Assembly (NCBI GenBank): GCA_030430575.1
Contig: JAUIKF010000017.1
Span: forward strand, 62,001-126,000
Reading direction: 5' to 3'
Source: Bacteroidia bacterium
Lineage (GTDB): Bacteria > Bacteroidota > Bacteroidia > J057
Length of the DNA stretch: 64,000 nucleotides
Shown here: positions 46,538 through 56,023 of the stretch, one piece after another
Position numbering within the stretch: the stretch's first letter is position 1
Layout of the letters: each line of letters opens with the position of its first letter
Program-made: the position numbers and the translations under genes
Notes under the pieces: generated by a model
What the model was told of the DNA's origin: nothing
The model's database searches: none
What the model saw: the letters and a program-made list of their open reading frames with translations, nothing else

Positions 46538-46699
46538 AAGTAGATGATAAGAAGATTAAATTCTTGATGATGAGTGTGTTAATGAATGTTAGATGCACCT
46601 AACACGAAAAAACTTGTGCTAGCAATTTAAATAAAGACAAGTTCAACTAAATATCTCTTACCCCAATCAATAAATCTTCGGTGTTTTTTTTCAAAATTA

Positions 46700-49600
46700 T
46701 TACCTGATCACTGTCACCGTCCCTGACATCGTCTTTTTTGCCTCCAATTTATTCTTCAACCCCGTATAGACAGCTGTCCATACATACACCCCTTCCGGCA
46801 CATGTTGCCCACCTTTTCTTCCATCCCATGCATCATCAAAATTGTCACTTTCGAATACGAGCGTTCCCCATCGGTCAAAAATCTTGAGCTGGACGGAGCG
46901 CAATTCGCAATCATAAAACGCATGGAATAAGTCGTTTTTTCCATCGTCATTGGGGCTAAAGGCACTGGGGAGATAGACGGTACAAGAACAGTCTGTATCA
47001 CTGATCGTGATCGTGTCAGCTACAGTCCCACAACTATTGGTTACTTCTACCGCGTAAATACCTGCTTCCTCGGCCGTGAATGTGGGTTCTATCCGACCAT
47101 TATGCCAACGATAAAATGCCCTTTCAGGAAGCGTCGCATCTAGATAGATGGGTTCTTCCTGGCACCGAACTGTGTCAGGACCGAGGTCCACGATAAGAGG
47201 CTCTTCAAACGTCAGTTTGATGGCATCCCTACTCGATCCACAGCGATTGCGGACCGTCACAAAGTATGTCAAGGATTCTGTAATCAACCGGTTGGGTTCG
47301 CGCCAGCCGTCGGCCCAACTATAGCTGTTGGGAGCTGTAGGGGTGCTGGCCACTGTCGCATCAAGGAAGACGGTATCGCCTGTACAGACAAAGTCATCTA
47401 GGCCTAAATTTGGATCAGGTGGCGGCATGTCAAAAATGACAGCTAGCTCATCTCTTCCCGTCCCACAACTATTGGTCACTTCTACCCAATAATTCCCTGA
47501 CTGATCGACGACATTCACAGGGTTGGTCCAGCCGTCTTGCCAGAGGTAAGTGGATCGCTCGTGAAACATATTAAAGGTCAATTTTTCCCCTTCACACAGC
47601 GAAGAATCTGGCCCTAGGTCTGGGGTAGGGATGACATCAATAAATAATTGCATGCTTCCATGTTCCATCCCACATTCGTTGCTGGTTTCTACCCAATAGG
47701 TACCCGCTTTTTGGATGGTGAGCGTTGGACCTACGCTGCTGTCTGACCAGAGGTAATTCACATTGAGGGCAGTTACGTCTAGGGTAATTTGCTGGCCTTC
47801 ACAAATGGCGGTGTCAGGCCCGAGGTCAATCGGCAGGGGAGAGGTCTCTTCATATACAAATACGGAGTCCCGTGCTGTGCCACAGGCATTGCCTACTTCT
47901 ACCCAATAAAGCCCATTGGTGTGAATCGTGCGAATAGAATCCACCGATCCGTCACGCCAGTTATAGGTATACCCTGGCGAAAAGATATTGAGGGTAAGCG
48001 AATCGTCATTGCAAAGCAACGTATCTTCCCCCAACTCTACCACCGGTAGCAACTCGGCAAAAACAACCACCGTATCCGGCGTCGTCCCACAGCGATTGGT
48101 GGCTTGGCCGATATAAGTGCCGGGAGATTTGATGGTATAAAGGGGTTGGGCAGGTCCGCCTATCCACTGATAGCTTAGCGTATTGGGGGTGGTGAGGTCT
48201 AGGGTAATGCTATCTCCTGGACAAAGGGGCAAATTAGTAGTTAAATCAGGTTTGGGAAGGGAATCATAGCTGAGTAAAATTGAATCGGAAATGGTTTCGC
48301 ACATATTCATGGCTACACAGGTAATCATACCTGATTGACTGGCGGCATAGGATGGATTTACCACCCCTCCAGGCCAAGTATAAGTAGCCAGGGCGCCTGT
48401 TTGGAAGACATTATAGCTAAGTAAAGCTCCTGGACACAGGCTTGTATCTGCTGGCCCTAAATCCAGTATGAGTGAAGGCAATACTGTTACATTGATGGCA
48501 TCAAAGCTGGTTCCACACCCATTGGTGAGAGTTACGCTATATGTGCCCGAGGTTCGTGCTACGATAGCCGAATCCGAGCTTATGGGATTCCAGGCGTAAG
48601 TGACAGCAGGCTGTGTCGCATCGAGCAAGAGCGTATCTCCTGGACAGAGGATGGTATCTGGACCGAGATTCACGGGTATGGGCGAATTGCCAAAGGTGAC
48701 CACAATGCTGTCAATGGTGATTCCACAATAATTGCTTACCTGGACCCAGAAGGTATCTGAGGTCATCGCAGTGAAGGTCGCATTCGTGCTGCCATCCTGC
48801 CAGAGGTATGTGGTGCCTGGCATCGTTTGGCTGGCAAAAGTAGCATCGAGCTGCAAGCTGCCGACATTACAGACCAAGGTATCTGGTCCAAGATTGACTA
48901 CTGGTAACAATTCATAATCGATCAAAATAGAGTCCCTCATGGCTCCGCAAGCATTGGTGATCTCTGCCCAATAGGTTCCGGGGGTTTTGACCGAAAATGT
49001 AGGCAAAGTATCTCCATTTTGCCATAAATACCCAACCCCTGCCCGACTCAAATCATATAACAAACTATCATTTCCGCACATAATCGTGTCCACTCCTAGA
49101 TCCACCAATAGGCTTGCGCTATCCCCTACCGTGACCGTCACAGAATCGTAAATGATCTGCCCACATGGATCTTTGATCGCGGCGATGTAGGTTGTTGTCG
49201 TATCTGGAAACGCCAACGGGTTGGAGACAGAATCATCGCTCAAGCCGATGCTAGGCGACCAAAAGACGGAGTCTGCCGAACCTACGTCCAACTGGACAGT
49301 GTCTCCCAGACAGATGGCCGTATCTTGTAGGGCTTGGGTAAAAGAAATATAGTTGAGGCAAAAACGATGTTCATTGGTGGCGGCGCCAGTGGCGGCAGTG
49401 AATCCCCAGAATACGCGGGGATTGTTGTTGAAAATATTGGCGATGATGTTGCCAGTATAGCTGAGACGGAGGGCGCAGTCAAAAAATACGCGCAATGTGT
49501 AATTCGTAGTGTCCCAAGTGATGCGGAGTGTATGAAAATTGCAGTCTTCCACATTGCCGCTATTGGCGAGGACAGGCACAGGACCTGCCAGGTTGTTCGT

Positions 49601-50029
49601 GGTAGAACCATGGTTCACATTCCCATTGGACTGGATAGCGATGTGATCTGCGACTGGGTCACCATTATTCCCATTTCGGTATGTGTCAAATTCTATCGCC
49701 ACAGATGGCGTAATGCCTTGATACCCAAGCCCTCCCCCCAAACTGCCCACACTGGTGCTCACCTGTTGCAAGACGAAGGCCATGCCGTCCGCGCCGCCAT
49801 TGCTACACCCCAAAAAGATGTCAAAATACAGGTCAAAAGGCTTGCTAATGTCCACCTGGTTGAGGTACCAAACAGAGCCTGACTGGCTCGTCAGGTTGGG
49901 GGTGATGCGAAAGCAGTCATTACCCTGACTGATCGCAGAGCCATTGACTTGATATTGTGCGTGAAGTAGGGGAAAACTGAGAAGCCAGAAAAGTAGCAGT
50001 AAGGATAAAGTTCTCTTCATAAGCGACAA
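46700..50029 (-). CDS. Giant surface protein: L-type lectin, 11 Ig-like repeats, gliding-type C-terminal domain
   Basis: 1109 residues. Signal peptide to about 24 (LLHAQ). An L-type lectin-like domain (about 27-232) includes DGMAFVLQQ, VAIEFDTYRNG and HTLRITWDTTNYTLRVFFDC. Eleven repeats of about 67-75 residues follow, pattern DLGPDTxLCxGDxLxLDxT, YxWxDGS, GTYWVEVTNxCGxxxDS; each has one early and one late Cys (disulfide expected). The first repeat is the most divergent. The end (about 1020-1109) is the gliding-motility C-terminal domain: YLPSAFSPNDDGKNDLF, LKIFDRWGTLVFES, GVYVWTAVYTG, a type B T9SS signal. Probably an adhesin; ligand unknown. Confidence 0.9.
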   Translation of the reverse strand: MSLMKRTLSLLLLFWLLSFPLLHAQYQVNGSAISQGNDCFRITPNLTSQSGSVWYLNQVDISKPFDLYFDIFLGCSNGGADGMAFVLQQVSTSVGSLGGGLGYQGITPSVAIEFDTYRNGNNGDPVADHIAIQSNGNVNHGSTTNNLAGPVPVLANSGNVEDCNFHTLRITWDTTNYTLRVFFDCALRLSYTGNIIANIFNNNPRVFWGFTAATGAATNEHRFCLNYISFTQALQDTAICLGDTVQLDVGSADSVFWSPSIGLSDDSVSNPLAFPDTTTTYIAAIKDPCGQIIYDSVTVTVGDSASLLVDLGVDTIMCGNDSLLYDLSRAGVGYLWQNGDTLPTFSVKTPGTYWAEITNACGAMRDSILIDYELLPVVNLGPDTLVCNVGSLQLDATFASQTMPGTTYLWQDGSTNATFTAMTSDTFWVQVSNYCGITIDSIVVTFGNSPIPVNLGPDTILCPGDTLLLDATQPAVTYAWNPISSDSAIVARTSGTYSVTLTNGCGTSFDAINVTVLPSLILDLGPADTSLCPGALLSYNVFQTGALATYTWPGGVVNPSYAASQSGMITCVAMNMCETISDSILLSYDSLPKPDLTTNLPLCPGDSITLDLTTPNTLSYQWIGGPAQPLYTIKSPGTYIGQATNRCGTTPDTVVVFAELLPVVELGEDTLLCNDDSLTLNIFSPGYTYNWRDGSVDSIRTIHTNGLYWVEVGNACGTARDSVFVYEETSPLPIDLGPDTAICEGQQITLDVTALNVNYLWSDSSVGPTLTIQKAGTYWVETSNECGMEHGSMQLFIDVIPTPDLGPDSSLCEGEKLTFNMFHERSTYLWQDGWTNPVNVVDQSGNYWVEVTNSCGTGRDELAVIFDMPPPDPNLGLDDFVCTGDTVFLDATVASTPTAPNSYSWADGWREPNRLITESLTYFVTVRNRCGSSRDAIKLTFEEPLIVDLGPDTVRCQEEPIYLDATLPERAFYRWHNGRIEPTFTAEEAGIYAVEVTNSCGTVADTITISDTDCSCTVYLPSAFSPNDDGKNDLFHAFYDCELRSVQLKIFDRWGTLVFESDNFDDAWDGRKGGQHVPEGVYVWTAVYTGLKNKLEAKKTMSGTVTVIR

Positions 50030-50079
50030 ATATTGAATGAAGGCATACGGAATGTTGAATTTAGCTAATTATTACTCAA

Positions 50080-53031
50080 TTATCTATACACTTCCAACCG
50101 TTTCATCATCGCAGGCCCTGGGGCCAAAGGCAATTTTCCAATGGCCTTGAATTGGCGTTTAACCTCTTTTTTGTCTCCTCTCGCTTTTAGTAAACCGATA
50201 AGCTTCTCTCTAGACCTCATGTCATACGGGTGCATGCTCAATGCTTCTTGATAAAAACTGATTGCTGAGGGAAAATCAGCTTCCCCTTCTGCGATTAGGC
50301 CAAGGCAGAAGTCCCTTTTTGCTTGTTCGATATCTGATTCGGGTTTTATCCGACCCAGTTTGGTTTTGGCTTGCTCATATTTCTTGAGGTGAATAAGGGT
50401 TTCAACCCCTACAAAAGGTCTATTTCGACGACCCGTTCCTTGTTCGAGGTAGGAAATTGCCTCGGATTCATTTCCAAGTTTTGCTTGGTAAAAAGCGATG
50501 GTTGTGGCGTAATCCTTTCGCCCATTGCCTGTCGCCGCTAGGAGGCGATGTGCTGGAAGCAAGATGTCCAGTGCACGTTCGTAGTCACCTGTAAAAGCGA
50601 CAGCATCAGCATATTGAAGGCGCAGTTGATAGTTCTGTGGATATTGAGGGACTGTCTGCTCAAAAAAGGCGATAGCGCTATCTACATAGCCGATTTCGGT
50701 GCGCAAACTGTGGGCAAATGCCAAGGCACTTACTTTGACATCGCGCAAATAGGTGGAATAAGTACTAGCCGTAGCAGCATAGGATTCTGCCAGAGAAATG
50801 GCCGATGCATACTTGCCTTCTTCCTTCAAATAGGTCCGCAAGTCCTCTTGGATACCTGCCTTTTCTTGGTCATCTTGCTCCAATGCATAAGCAATTCGAT
50901 AAAATACTTCCGGCAGCCACATGACCTCTTTTTCTGTTGACAGATACTTCGAAAAAATAGGCTGCATACGCTCCAGGTCTATGGCCGTGGCAAACTCAGC
51001 TGTCTCACTGAGTTCTGCATAAGTCAGGTAAATCGGGGCATAATCGGGGGCCATTTGTATTGCTTTCCACAATACACTATCTGCCTGAGCAAAACGATGC
51101 CTCCGCACCAAGGCCCGGGCATACGTCAAATAAGCGGGCAAATAGGCTTTATCCCACATCAAAGAGGTATCTAATCTCGCTAACGTCAAGGCTGATGCAA
51201 ACCCCATCCTCAGCCCGTTGTCCGCCAAATTCACATAGACTTGCGCCCAGTTGCTGGCCATGGCGCTATCATCACCCGAGAGGTAAGCTTGCTGACGATG
51301 GACCAAGCTGTCCAAAAAACCATAAAGCCGAGGGTCTTTCTCCATCAATTCCGTCTTGATATTCACGGCCTTGTGGTTGAGGGGATGCACTTTTACAGGC
51401 GCAAAATAGGCCGTATAGGTTTGGGCGAGGTATTCGTGCTCGTTATTGGCAGAGTAATAGTCAAGGGTTAAGTCATGTTTCATCGCATTGGCATACAAAG
51501 CACGTACGCGCCGCTTTTCCCAGTCTGTGAAGACTTGCATATGGAAGAGATGGACATATTCATGGAGGGTCACATTTCGCTCCAGATGTGCACCACGCTC
51601 GACATATTCTATGCCGGTAGCTCCACTCCCTACCCCACGGATGTCCATCCATTGGCGATTGTCAAAGGTGGTATTTCCACGGAAATAGGGGTTTCGCATA
51701 GCTGTGGCGAGGTCGGTGTGCAAGGGAGGAATGACAAATTTACGCCCAAGTTTGTTGAGGAAGGGGATATAAACACGGCCCGCGTGAAGTTGCTGCCAGA
51801 TCATTTTCTGGACGCGATCTCCTGGGTAGTAGGTCATATCAGGAAAAAGTGCCAGGAAGGCTGCTTGATCGCTAGGAGAAATTTCTGTTGAAGCGATCAC
51901 TTGTTCCAAGCTATCCGTCGCTCCCAGGTAGCGAATCTGCTTTTGCTTGATGACAGCTGCCAGCGCATTATGGGCTGGGCCATAATGATCTTTTTTGCCC
52001 AAAATCCCTTGAAAGACGGCTTGTGATTCATCCAGGCGGATCGCCTCATCGATGTCATAAGCCATATACCAGGCAGAGCCTTGCAACATGGCCGGGAGGA
52101 CGGAGTTGGGGTATTTTTCCTGAATTTTTTCTGCAAAATCGAGCGCTTCTTGAATCTTGTTTTGTGAAATAAATGCTTCTGCGGGGGCAAGGGCATCGTC
52201 GATTTCCGTTTCCTGTGGATCGAGATAATCCTGATAGGTAAGGTGGGTATGGCCATTGCCCCAATGCCAGTGGGTGAGGAAATGGAGCGGATTCAGCTCC
52301 AAGGCCAGTTCCCATTGCAAGGCCATGTCTGACAACTGAGTAGCGTCCACACGCCGCCAGATGGCGTAGCCATAATAGAATCGCGCATCGGTGTCGAAAG
52401 GATTCAGGCGCAATGACGCTTGAAGGGCGGTTTCTGCGGCTTCTTTGTCTCTCAACCATAGATGAGTCTCCGCTTCTAGCAAATGGGCTTTAGCTGAATG
52501 GGGGACCTGTTGTTGAAAGGTATGGGCAAATGAAAGGGCCTCATGATACGCCTTTCTCAATATCATCAATCGTCCGTGCTGATACAAGGTCAATTCATGG
52601 TCAGGATGTGCTGCCAATAATTGATCTACAATCGATTGTGCACCCGCTAAGTCCCAGGCTTGGATGGCCAATTGGGCTTGCAACAATTGATAATCTGGGT
52701 GAGCGGATGTGTGTTCGAGAAGGGGAGTAAGCAGCGATTCTGCCAGTTTGTATTCATGTTGAAGAAAAGCGAACCTGGCTTTGACGAATTGCAAGGCTGG
52801 GGTGGCTGTTTCGCTTTTTTTGAGCAGGCGCTCTACGTCTTCCCAAAGCCCTAATCGGATCAATTGATGGAGCTTGTCATCAATCGGAGAAGTGCTGTCT
52901 GCAAGAGCGGCTTGCCGCCATTCATTTAACTGCCGAGCCGCGGCGGAGGTATTGTCAGGAGAGATGGATTGTTGCGCTGAAACAGCGGAAAAGAGGAGAA
53001 TAGATAGAATAAAAAGTACAATGGGTTTCAT
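50080..53031 (-). CDS. Exported TPR protein with HExxH metallopeptidase-like core
   Basis: 983 residues. Signal peptide MKPIVLFILSILLFSAVSAQ. TPR-like helical repeats flank a central domain on both sides. At residues 490-494 lies HEYVH in RNVTLHEYVHLFHMQVF, a zinc HExxH motif; EHEYLAQTYTAYF about 45 residues later offers the downstream Glu ligand of gluzincins (peptidase MA-like). Residue numbers are from the reading frame; the family is inferred. It follows the anti-sigma-like gene by 22 bp on the same strand, so it is likely co-regulated. Confidence 0.75.
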   Translation of the reverse strand: MKPIVLFILSILLFSAVSAQQSISPDNTSAAARQLNEWRQAALADSTSPIDDKLHQLIRLGLWEDVERLLKKSETATPALQFVKARFAFLQHEYKLAESLLTPLLEHTSAHPDYQLLQAQLAIQAWDLAGAQSIVDQLLAAHPDHELTLYQHGRLMILRKAYHEALSFAHTFQQQVPHSAKAHLLEAETHLWLRDKEAAETALQASLRLNPFDTDARFYYGYAIWRRVDATQLSDMALQWELALELNPLHFLTHWHWGNGHTHLTYQDYLDPQETEIDDALAPAEAFISQNKIQEALDFAEKIQEKYPNSVLPAMLQGSAWYMAYDIDEAIRLDESQAVFQGILGKKDHYGPAHNALAAVIKQKQIRYLGATDSLEQVIASTEISPSDQAAFLALFPDMTYYPGDRVQKMIWQQLHAGRVYIPFLNKLGRKFVIPPLHTDLATAMRNPYFRGNTTFDNRQWMDIRGVGSGATGIEYVERGAHLERNVTLHEYVHLFHMQVFTDWEKRRVRALYANAMKHDLTLDYYSANNEHEYLAQTYTAYFAPVKVHPLNHKAVNIKTELMEKDPRLYGFLDSLVHRQQAYLSGDDSAMASNWAQVYVNLADNGLRMGFASALTLARLDTSLMWDKAYLPAYLTYARALVRRHRFAQADSVLWKAIQMAPDYAPIYLTYAELSETAEFATAIDLERMQPIFSKYLSTEKEVMWLPEVFYRIAYALEQDDQEKAGIQEDLRTYLKEEGKYASAISLAESYAATASTYSTYLRDVKVSALAFAHSLRTEIGYVDSAIAFFEQTVPQYPQNYQLRLQYADAVAFTGDYERALDILLPAHRLLAATGNGRKDYATTIAFYQAKLGNESEAISYLEQGTGRRNRPFVGVETLIHLKKYEQAKTKLGRIKPESDIEQAKRDFCLGLIAEGEADFPSAISFYQEALSMHPYDMRSREKLIGLLKARGDKKEVKRQFKAIGKLPLAPGPAMMKRLEVYR

Positions 53032-53053
53032 GGCTAAAAGATAGCCAAAAAAC

Positions 53054-53803
53054 CTACAAGCTGTTCAACACTTGCTTTGCTTTCAATTGATAAAAGTGTC
53101 CTTTTTGTGTACTGATGTTTTGGAAGGCTTTTTTGCCCGCTTCTATATTCCCTTCATCAAGCATAACAAGGGCCAGGTACCATTCGGCCGCTTGCGTATA
53201 TCGACTCTGCGATTTGGCCACAATATCTAATGATTTTTTAGCCAAGTCATACTCTTTCATCTCTATATGAGAAATGCCCTTGTAGAGCTGAAAGAGGGAA
53301 ATGTCAGGTGCCTGAGCGATCAAACTATCTAGACGGAGTACGGTTTCTGGATAGTTTTGGTCCTTATAAAAGGTCATCGCACGGTTGGCGAGGGACTGGT
53401 CATAGGTGTCATCTCCATCTCCCATAACCGTGAGCTCGTCAGGATAAGGGCTGAAATTTTGGGCAAATAATTGGGAAGGGTCAGTGGCTTGGTTTTTTAT
53501 TTCTACAAAATAAACGGCTAATAATAAGGCAATAGCAGCAGCAGCTACACTAGCGAATCGCACCCATTGTGGGCGCATCACTCGCCCCCGCTTGCTCGTC
53601 TGTTGTAGGCTGGCTTCCCAGCTCGCGACTTTCGCTTCAAAAGCGTTTCGCCCCGCTAGGTCTATGCCGTCTATTAAATCTCGAACTGATTGCACCTCAG
53701 TCGCCAAATCAGGGTCTGATTGCATTTGTCGTTCAAATGCTACTGCATCTTGCGCGTTGAGGGTACCTGTGAGGTACTGTTCGATGTGTATAAGCTTCTC
53801 CAT
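53054..53803 (-). CDS. Anti-sigma-factor-like membrane protein with TPR C-terminus
   Basis: 249 residues. The N-terminus (IEQYLTGTLNAQDAVAFERQMQSDPDLATEVQSVRDLIDGI) is the helical pattern of Bacteroidota anti-sigma-like proteins and lacks zinc-finger Cys/His. One membrane helix (FASVAAAAIALLLAVYFVEI, about 82-101), then TPR units (AMTFYKDQNYPETVLRLDSL, LYKGISHIEMKEYDLAKKSL). Encoded downstream of a sigma factor gene across a 213-bp gap. It likely holds that sigma factor at the membrane, by analogy. Confidence 0.75.
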   Translation of the reverse strand: MEKLIHIEQYLTGTLNAQDAVAFERQMQSDPDLATEVQSVRDLIDGIDLAGRNAFEAKVASWEASLQQTSKRGRVMRPQWVRFASVAAAAIALLLAVYFVEIKNQATDPSQLFAQNFSPYPDELTVMGDGDDTYDQSLANRAMTFYKDQNYPETVLRLDSLIAQAPDISLFQLYKGISHIEMKEYDLAKKSLDIVAKSQSRYTQAAEWYLALVMLDEGNIEAGKKAFQNISTQKGHFYQLKAKQVLNSL

Positions 53804-53840
53804 GTCTCGTGTTGTTGTTTAAATCGGATGAACATATAAG

Positions 53841-53941
53841 ATTATTGATTATAAATTGATTGATTATTGATTGGCACCGTCTAAAAAAGTGATTGAGTCT
53901 TTGCTTTCAATTAATAATCAGTCAATCAATGAATTAATAAT
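53841..53941. repeat. Imperfect inverted repeat between sigma and anti-sigma-like genes
   Basis: Arms 53841-53873 (ATTATTGATTATAAATTGATTG and on) and 53908-53941 (CAATTAATAATCAGTCAATCAA and on) are largely complementary, with a 34-base loop. The words recur at 54.64, 56.67 and 56.93 kb. Confidence 0.75.
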
Positions 53942-54016
53942 TCTGTATTGTGTTTGGCCATGAACATTTCGTCAGAAGATTATGGAAATATTTGTGACGA
54001 AACAGACATCATTGGC

Positions 54017-54604
54017 TTAAAACACATCATCCGAATCAATGCCTTCTCCTGCTACATTTTTCTTCAGTTTTTGGAGGCATTCGTACTTTTTCTTTTTCGC
54101 CACGGTGTCATTTTTATAGGACATTTCGTTGGCGATAGCTTCCATCGAGAACTTTCGAAAATAGTATAGCGTGAGGATTTGGCGGCATTTGTCTCCGAGC
54201 TTGTTGAGGAGCCTTGCTACCAACTGTTGCTGGTGGGAGGCACTCTCTTTGTCCAGATAACTCGTATCTAGTGCCTGTGCTTCGGGGACTTCTTCAAGCC
54301 CAAGTCCGCGCTTGTTTCGTTCGCGAAATAATTCCAAAAAGACCTTCTTGCCGATCCCTATCAGGTAGGTAGGTAAGCTGCTGGACAGGGTTTCAAGTTT
54401 GCCATCTCTGATATTGTAATATAAGATGGTAAAGGCTTTTTGGTACACCTCTCCAACCTCTGCTTCCGAGCAGCGATAATGCTTATAAGCCCATCGAAAA
54501 AATGCGGGTCGAAATTCCTTGTAGAGCAATTGAAGGACTTTCTCATCGCCAGTTCTGATGTCAGCAATCAACGCTTGCCATTCTGGTAGAGATCGTTTGG
54601 TCAT
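54017..54604 (-). CDS. Sigma-70 family RNA polymerase sigma factor (ECF-like)
   Basis: 195 residues. Region 2: LQLLYKEFRPAFFRWAYKHYRCSEAEVGEVYQKAFTILY (about 20-60); region 4: LGDKCRQILTLYYFRKFSMEAIANEMSYKNDTVAKKKKYECLQKLKK (about 133-180) with the helix-turn-helix. No region 1 or 3, as in ECF-type factors. Heads a set with the anti-sigma-like protein, the TPR peptidase and possibly the surface proteins. Its own regulon is unknown. Confidence 0.88.
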   Translation of the reverse strand: MTKRSLPEWQALIADIRTGDEKVLQLLYKEFRPAFFRWAYKHYRCSEAEVGEVYQKAFTILYYNIRDGKLETLSSSLPTYLIGIGKKVFLELFRERNKRGLGLEEVPEAQALDTSYLDKESASHQQQLVARLLNKLGDKCRQILTLYYFRKFSMEAIANEMSYKNDTVAKKKKYECLQKLKKNVAGEGIDSDDVF

Positions 54605-54642
54605 TGATGTATACAGGTAAGAAAAAGTAACCGAAGGGGGAA

Positions 54643-54720
54643 AGATTATTGATTCGTGGTGTAATCAATACATCACATCAATGCGTGAAATTAATAATCA
54701 TTCAATCAATAATTAATAAT
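54643..54720. repeat. Repeat element that runs into the 3' end of ribH
   Basis: GATTATTGATTCG at the left and AATAATCATTCAATCAATAATTAATAAT at the right form part of the same word family as 53.84 kb. The right end covers the last codons of ribH (54706-54720 code for IINY and stop), so the element apparently grew into the gene and supplies its C-terminus. Confidence 0.6.
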
Positions 54721-55200
54721 TCTTTTCAGGTCCAGCATTTCTAATAAAGCAACGGCAGCTTCCTCGCCTTTATTTCCATACTTGCCTCCTGCACGGTCAA
54801 GCGCCTGCTGTTGGGTGTCAGGGGTGAGTACGCCAAAAATGACGGGCTTATGGTAGGTGGTATTCACGCGCATGATGCCTTGGGCGACGGCATCACAGAT
54901 AAAATCGAAATGGCGGGTCTCTCCCTGAATGACACATCCTAGGGCAATCACGCCGTCTAGGGTAGGCTGATGGTGGAGCAGCATGTCTGCTGCGGGAGGT
55001 AGTTCATAGGAGCCAGGTACATCGTATCGAGCGATATGTGTGACACCAGCTGCTTGTAAAACCGCAAAGGCACCCTGATAGAGTGCCTCTGTGATGGAAT
55101 CATTCCATTTGCTGACGACGATAGCTACGCTTGCCTGACTGTGATCGCCTCCAGCCGTATATTTAATATCAGATAAATCGTGTCCTTGGCTATCACTCAT
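54706..55200 (-). CDS. ribH: 6,7-dimethyl-8-ribityllumazine synthase
   Basis: 164 residues. Condenses 5-amino-6-ribitylaminouracil with dihydroxybutanone phosphate in riboflavin synthesis. Motifs: VAIVVSKWNDSITEALYQGA (about 27-46), VPGSYELP, GVIALGCVIQGETRHFDFICDAVAQG and KPVIFGVLTPDTQQQALDRAGG. The C-terminal IINY plus stop is encoded by an intergenic repeat. No other rib genes adjacent. Its ATG overlaps the upstream TPR gene by 4 bp. Confidence 0.96.
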   Translation of the reverse strand: MSDSQGHDLSDIKYTAGGDHSQASVAIVVSKWNDSITEALYQGAFAVLQAAGVTHIARYDVPGSYELPPAADMLLHHQPTLDGVIALGCVIQGETRHFDFICDAVAQGIMRVNTTYHKPVIFGVLTPDTQQQALDRAGGKYGNKGEEAAVALLEMLDLKRIINY

Positions 55201-55907
55201 GGAGATACCCTACCGATATATTTGTCAATGGTTTGCCCTTCAGTACTGGTAGGAAAATCTTCCTTGATACGGGAAAAAGCTTTAAGTGCTTTCTCCTTAT
55301 TTCCTGCTAATTCATATGCTTGGCCAGCATGTAGTAAAGCAAATGGAGTGGTTTGGTCATTATCCTTGACAGCATTGGCTGCTTTCTCAAAATAGCTTGC
55401 AGCTGTTTCCAGGTCTTCCTGTTCTTCATGTGCAAAGCCTAAAGACATATAGGCACCGACACTCATCATATTGTCGCCTTTGTCGACATCTTTTAAGTAG
55501 TCAATGGCCTGCGCAGCATCTCCTTGCTTAAGGTAAATCACCCCTGCATAGTAACGAGCTCTATTGGCACTAGACGTACCGTCATACTCACTGATAATAT
55601 CTAAGAATCCCATAGACCGAGGGCTAAGGGTATCTCCTTCAAGCGCAAACTGATAGTTCTCTGCTTCAAAATAATAAACGGCTTGGTACATGTCTGCCCC
55701 AGCACGATTATCTTTTCTACTCTGCAAAAAATTCCACCCGCCGATCCCTATGGCTATCAGAAGGATCGCTGCCGCTACACCAAGAAGGATGTTCTTGTTC
55801 TGTGCAAGTGTTTCTTGAATCGAGCTAGAACCTTCACCACTTTCGAGGCGTTCTTCTCTTTCAATCTCCTCTTCACGAGCTTTAAGTTTCTTTCCTATTT
55901 TTTCCAT
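55197..55907 (-). CDS. Membrane-anchored TPR protein (YfgM-like)
   Basis: 236 residues. A charged N-terminus (MEKIGKKLKAREEEIEREER) is followed by one membrane helix (NKNILLGVAAAILLIAIGIGGW, about 38-59). Then TPR units: QAVYYFEAENYQFALEG, RYYAGVIYLKQGDAAQAIDYLKD, GFAHEEQEDLETAASYFEKAA, HAGQAYELAGNKEKALKAFSRI. The layout resembles YfgM, a chaperone-linked protein of the inner-membrane translocon. Overlaps ribH by 4 bp. Confidence 0.8.
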   Translation of the reverse strand: MEKIGKKLKAREEEIEREERLESGEGSSSIQETLAQNKNILLGVAAAILLIAIGIGGWNFLQSRKDNRAGADMYQAVYYFEAENYQFALEGDTLSPRSMGFLDIISEYDGTSSANRARYYAGVIYLKQGDAAQAIDYLKDVDKGDNMMSVGAYMSLGFAHEEQEDLETAASYFEKAANAVKDNDQTTPFALLHAGQAYELAGNKEKALKAFSRIKEDFPTSTEGQTIDKYIGRVSP

Positions 55908-56023
55908 TTTGGATTGTTCTATTCTAAATCAGACTGCAAAAAAAGCAAAAGCTGATTTAACAAACAAAACTTTTCATACAAAGAAGTAGCAGCAGCATGT
56001 TCATTTTCAGTACATTTGTCCTC

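Noticed and set aside
46970-49300. Long DNA repeat array at regular 200-220-base spacing
   Set aside because: The period is that of the protein repeats (67-75 residues); DNA identity is low, so it is not a CRISPR or recent tandem array.
49334-49882. Open frame of 182 codons on the + strand inside the giant lectin gene
   Set aside because: Antisense shadow of the lectin domain; no family features and no start signal.
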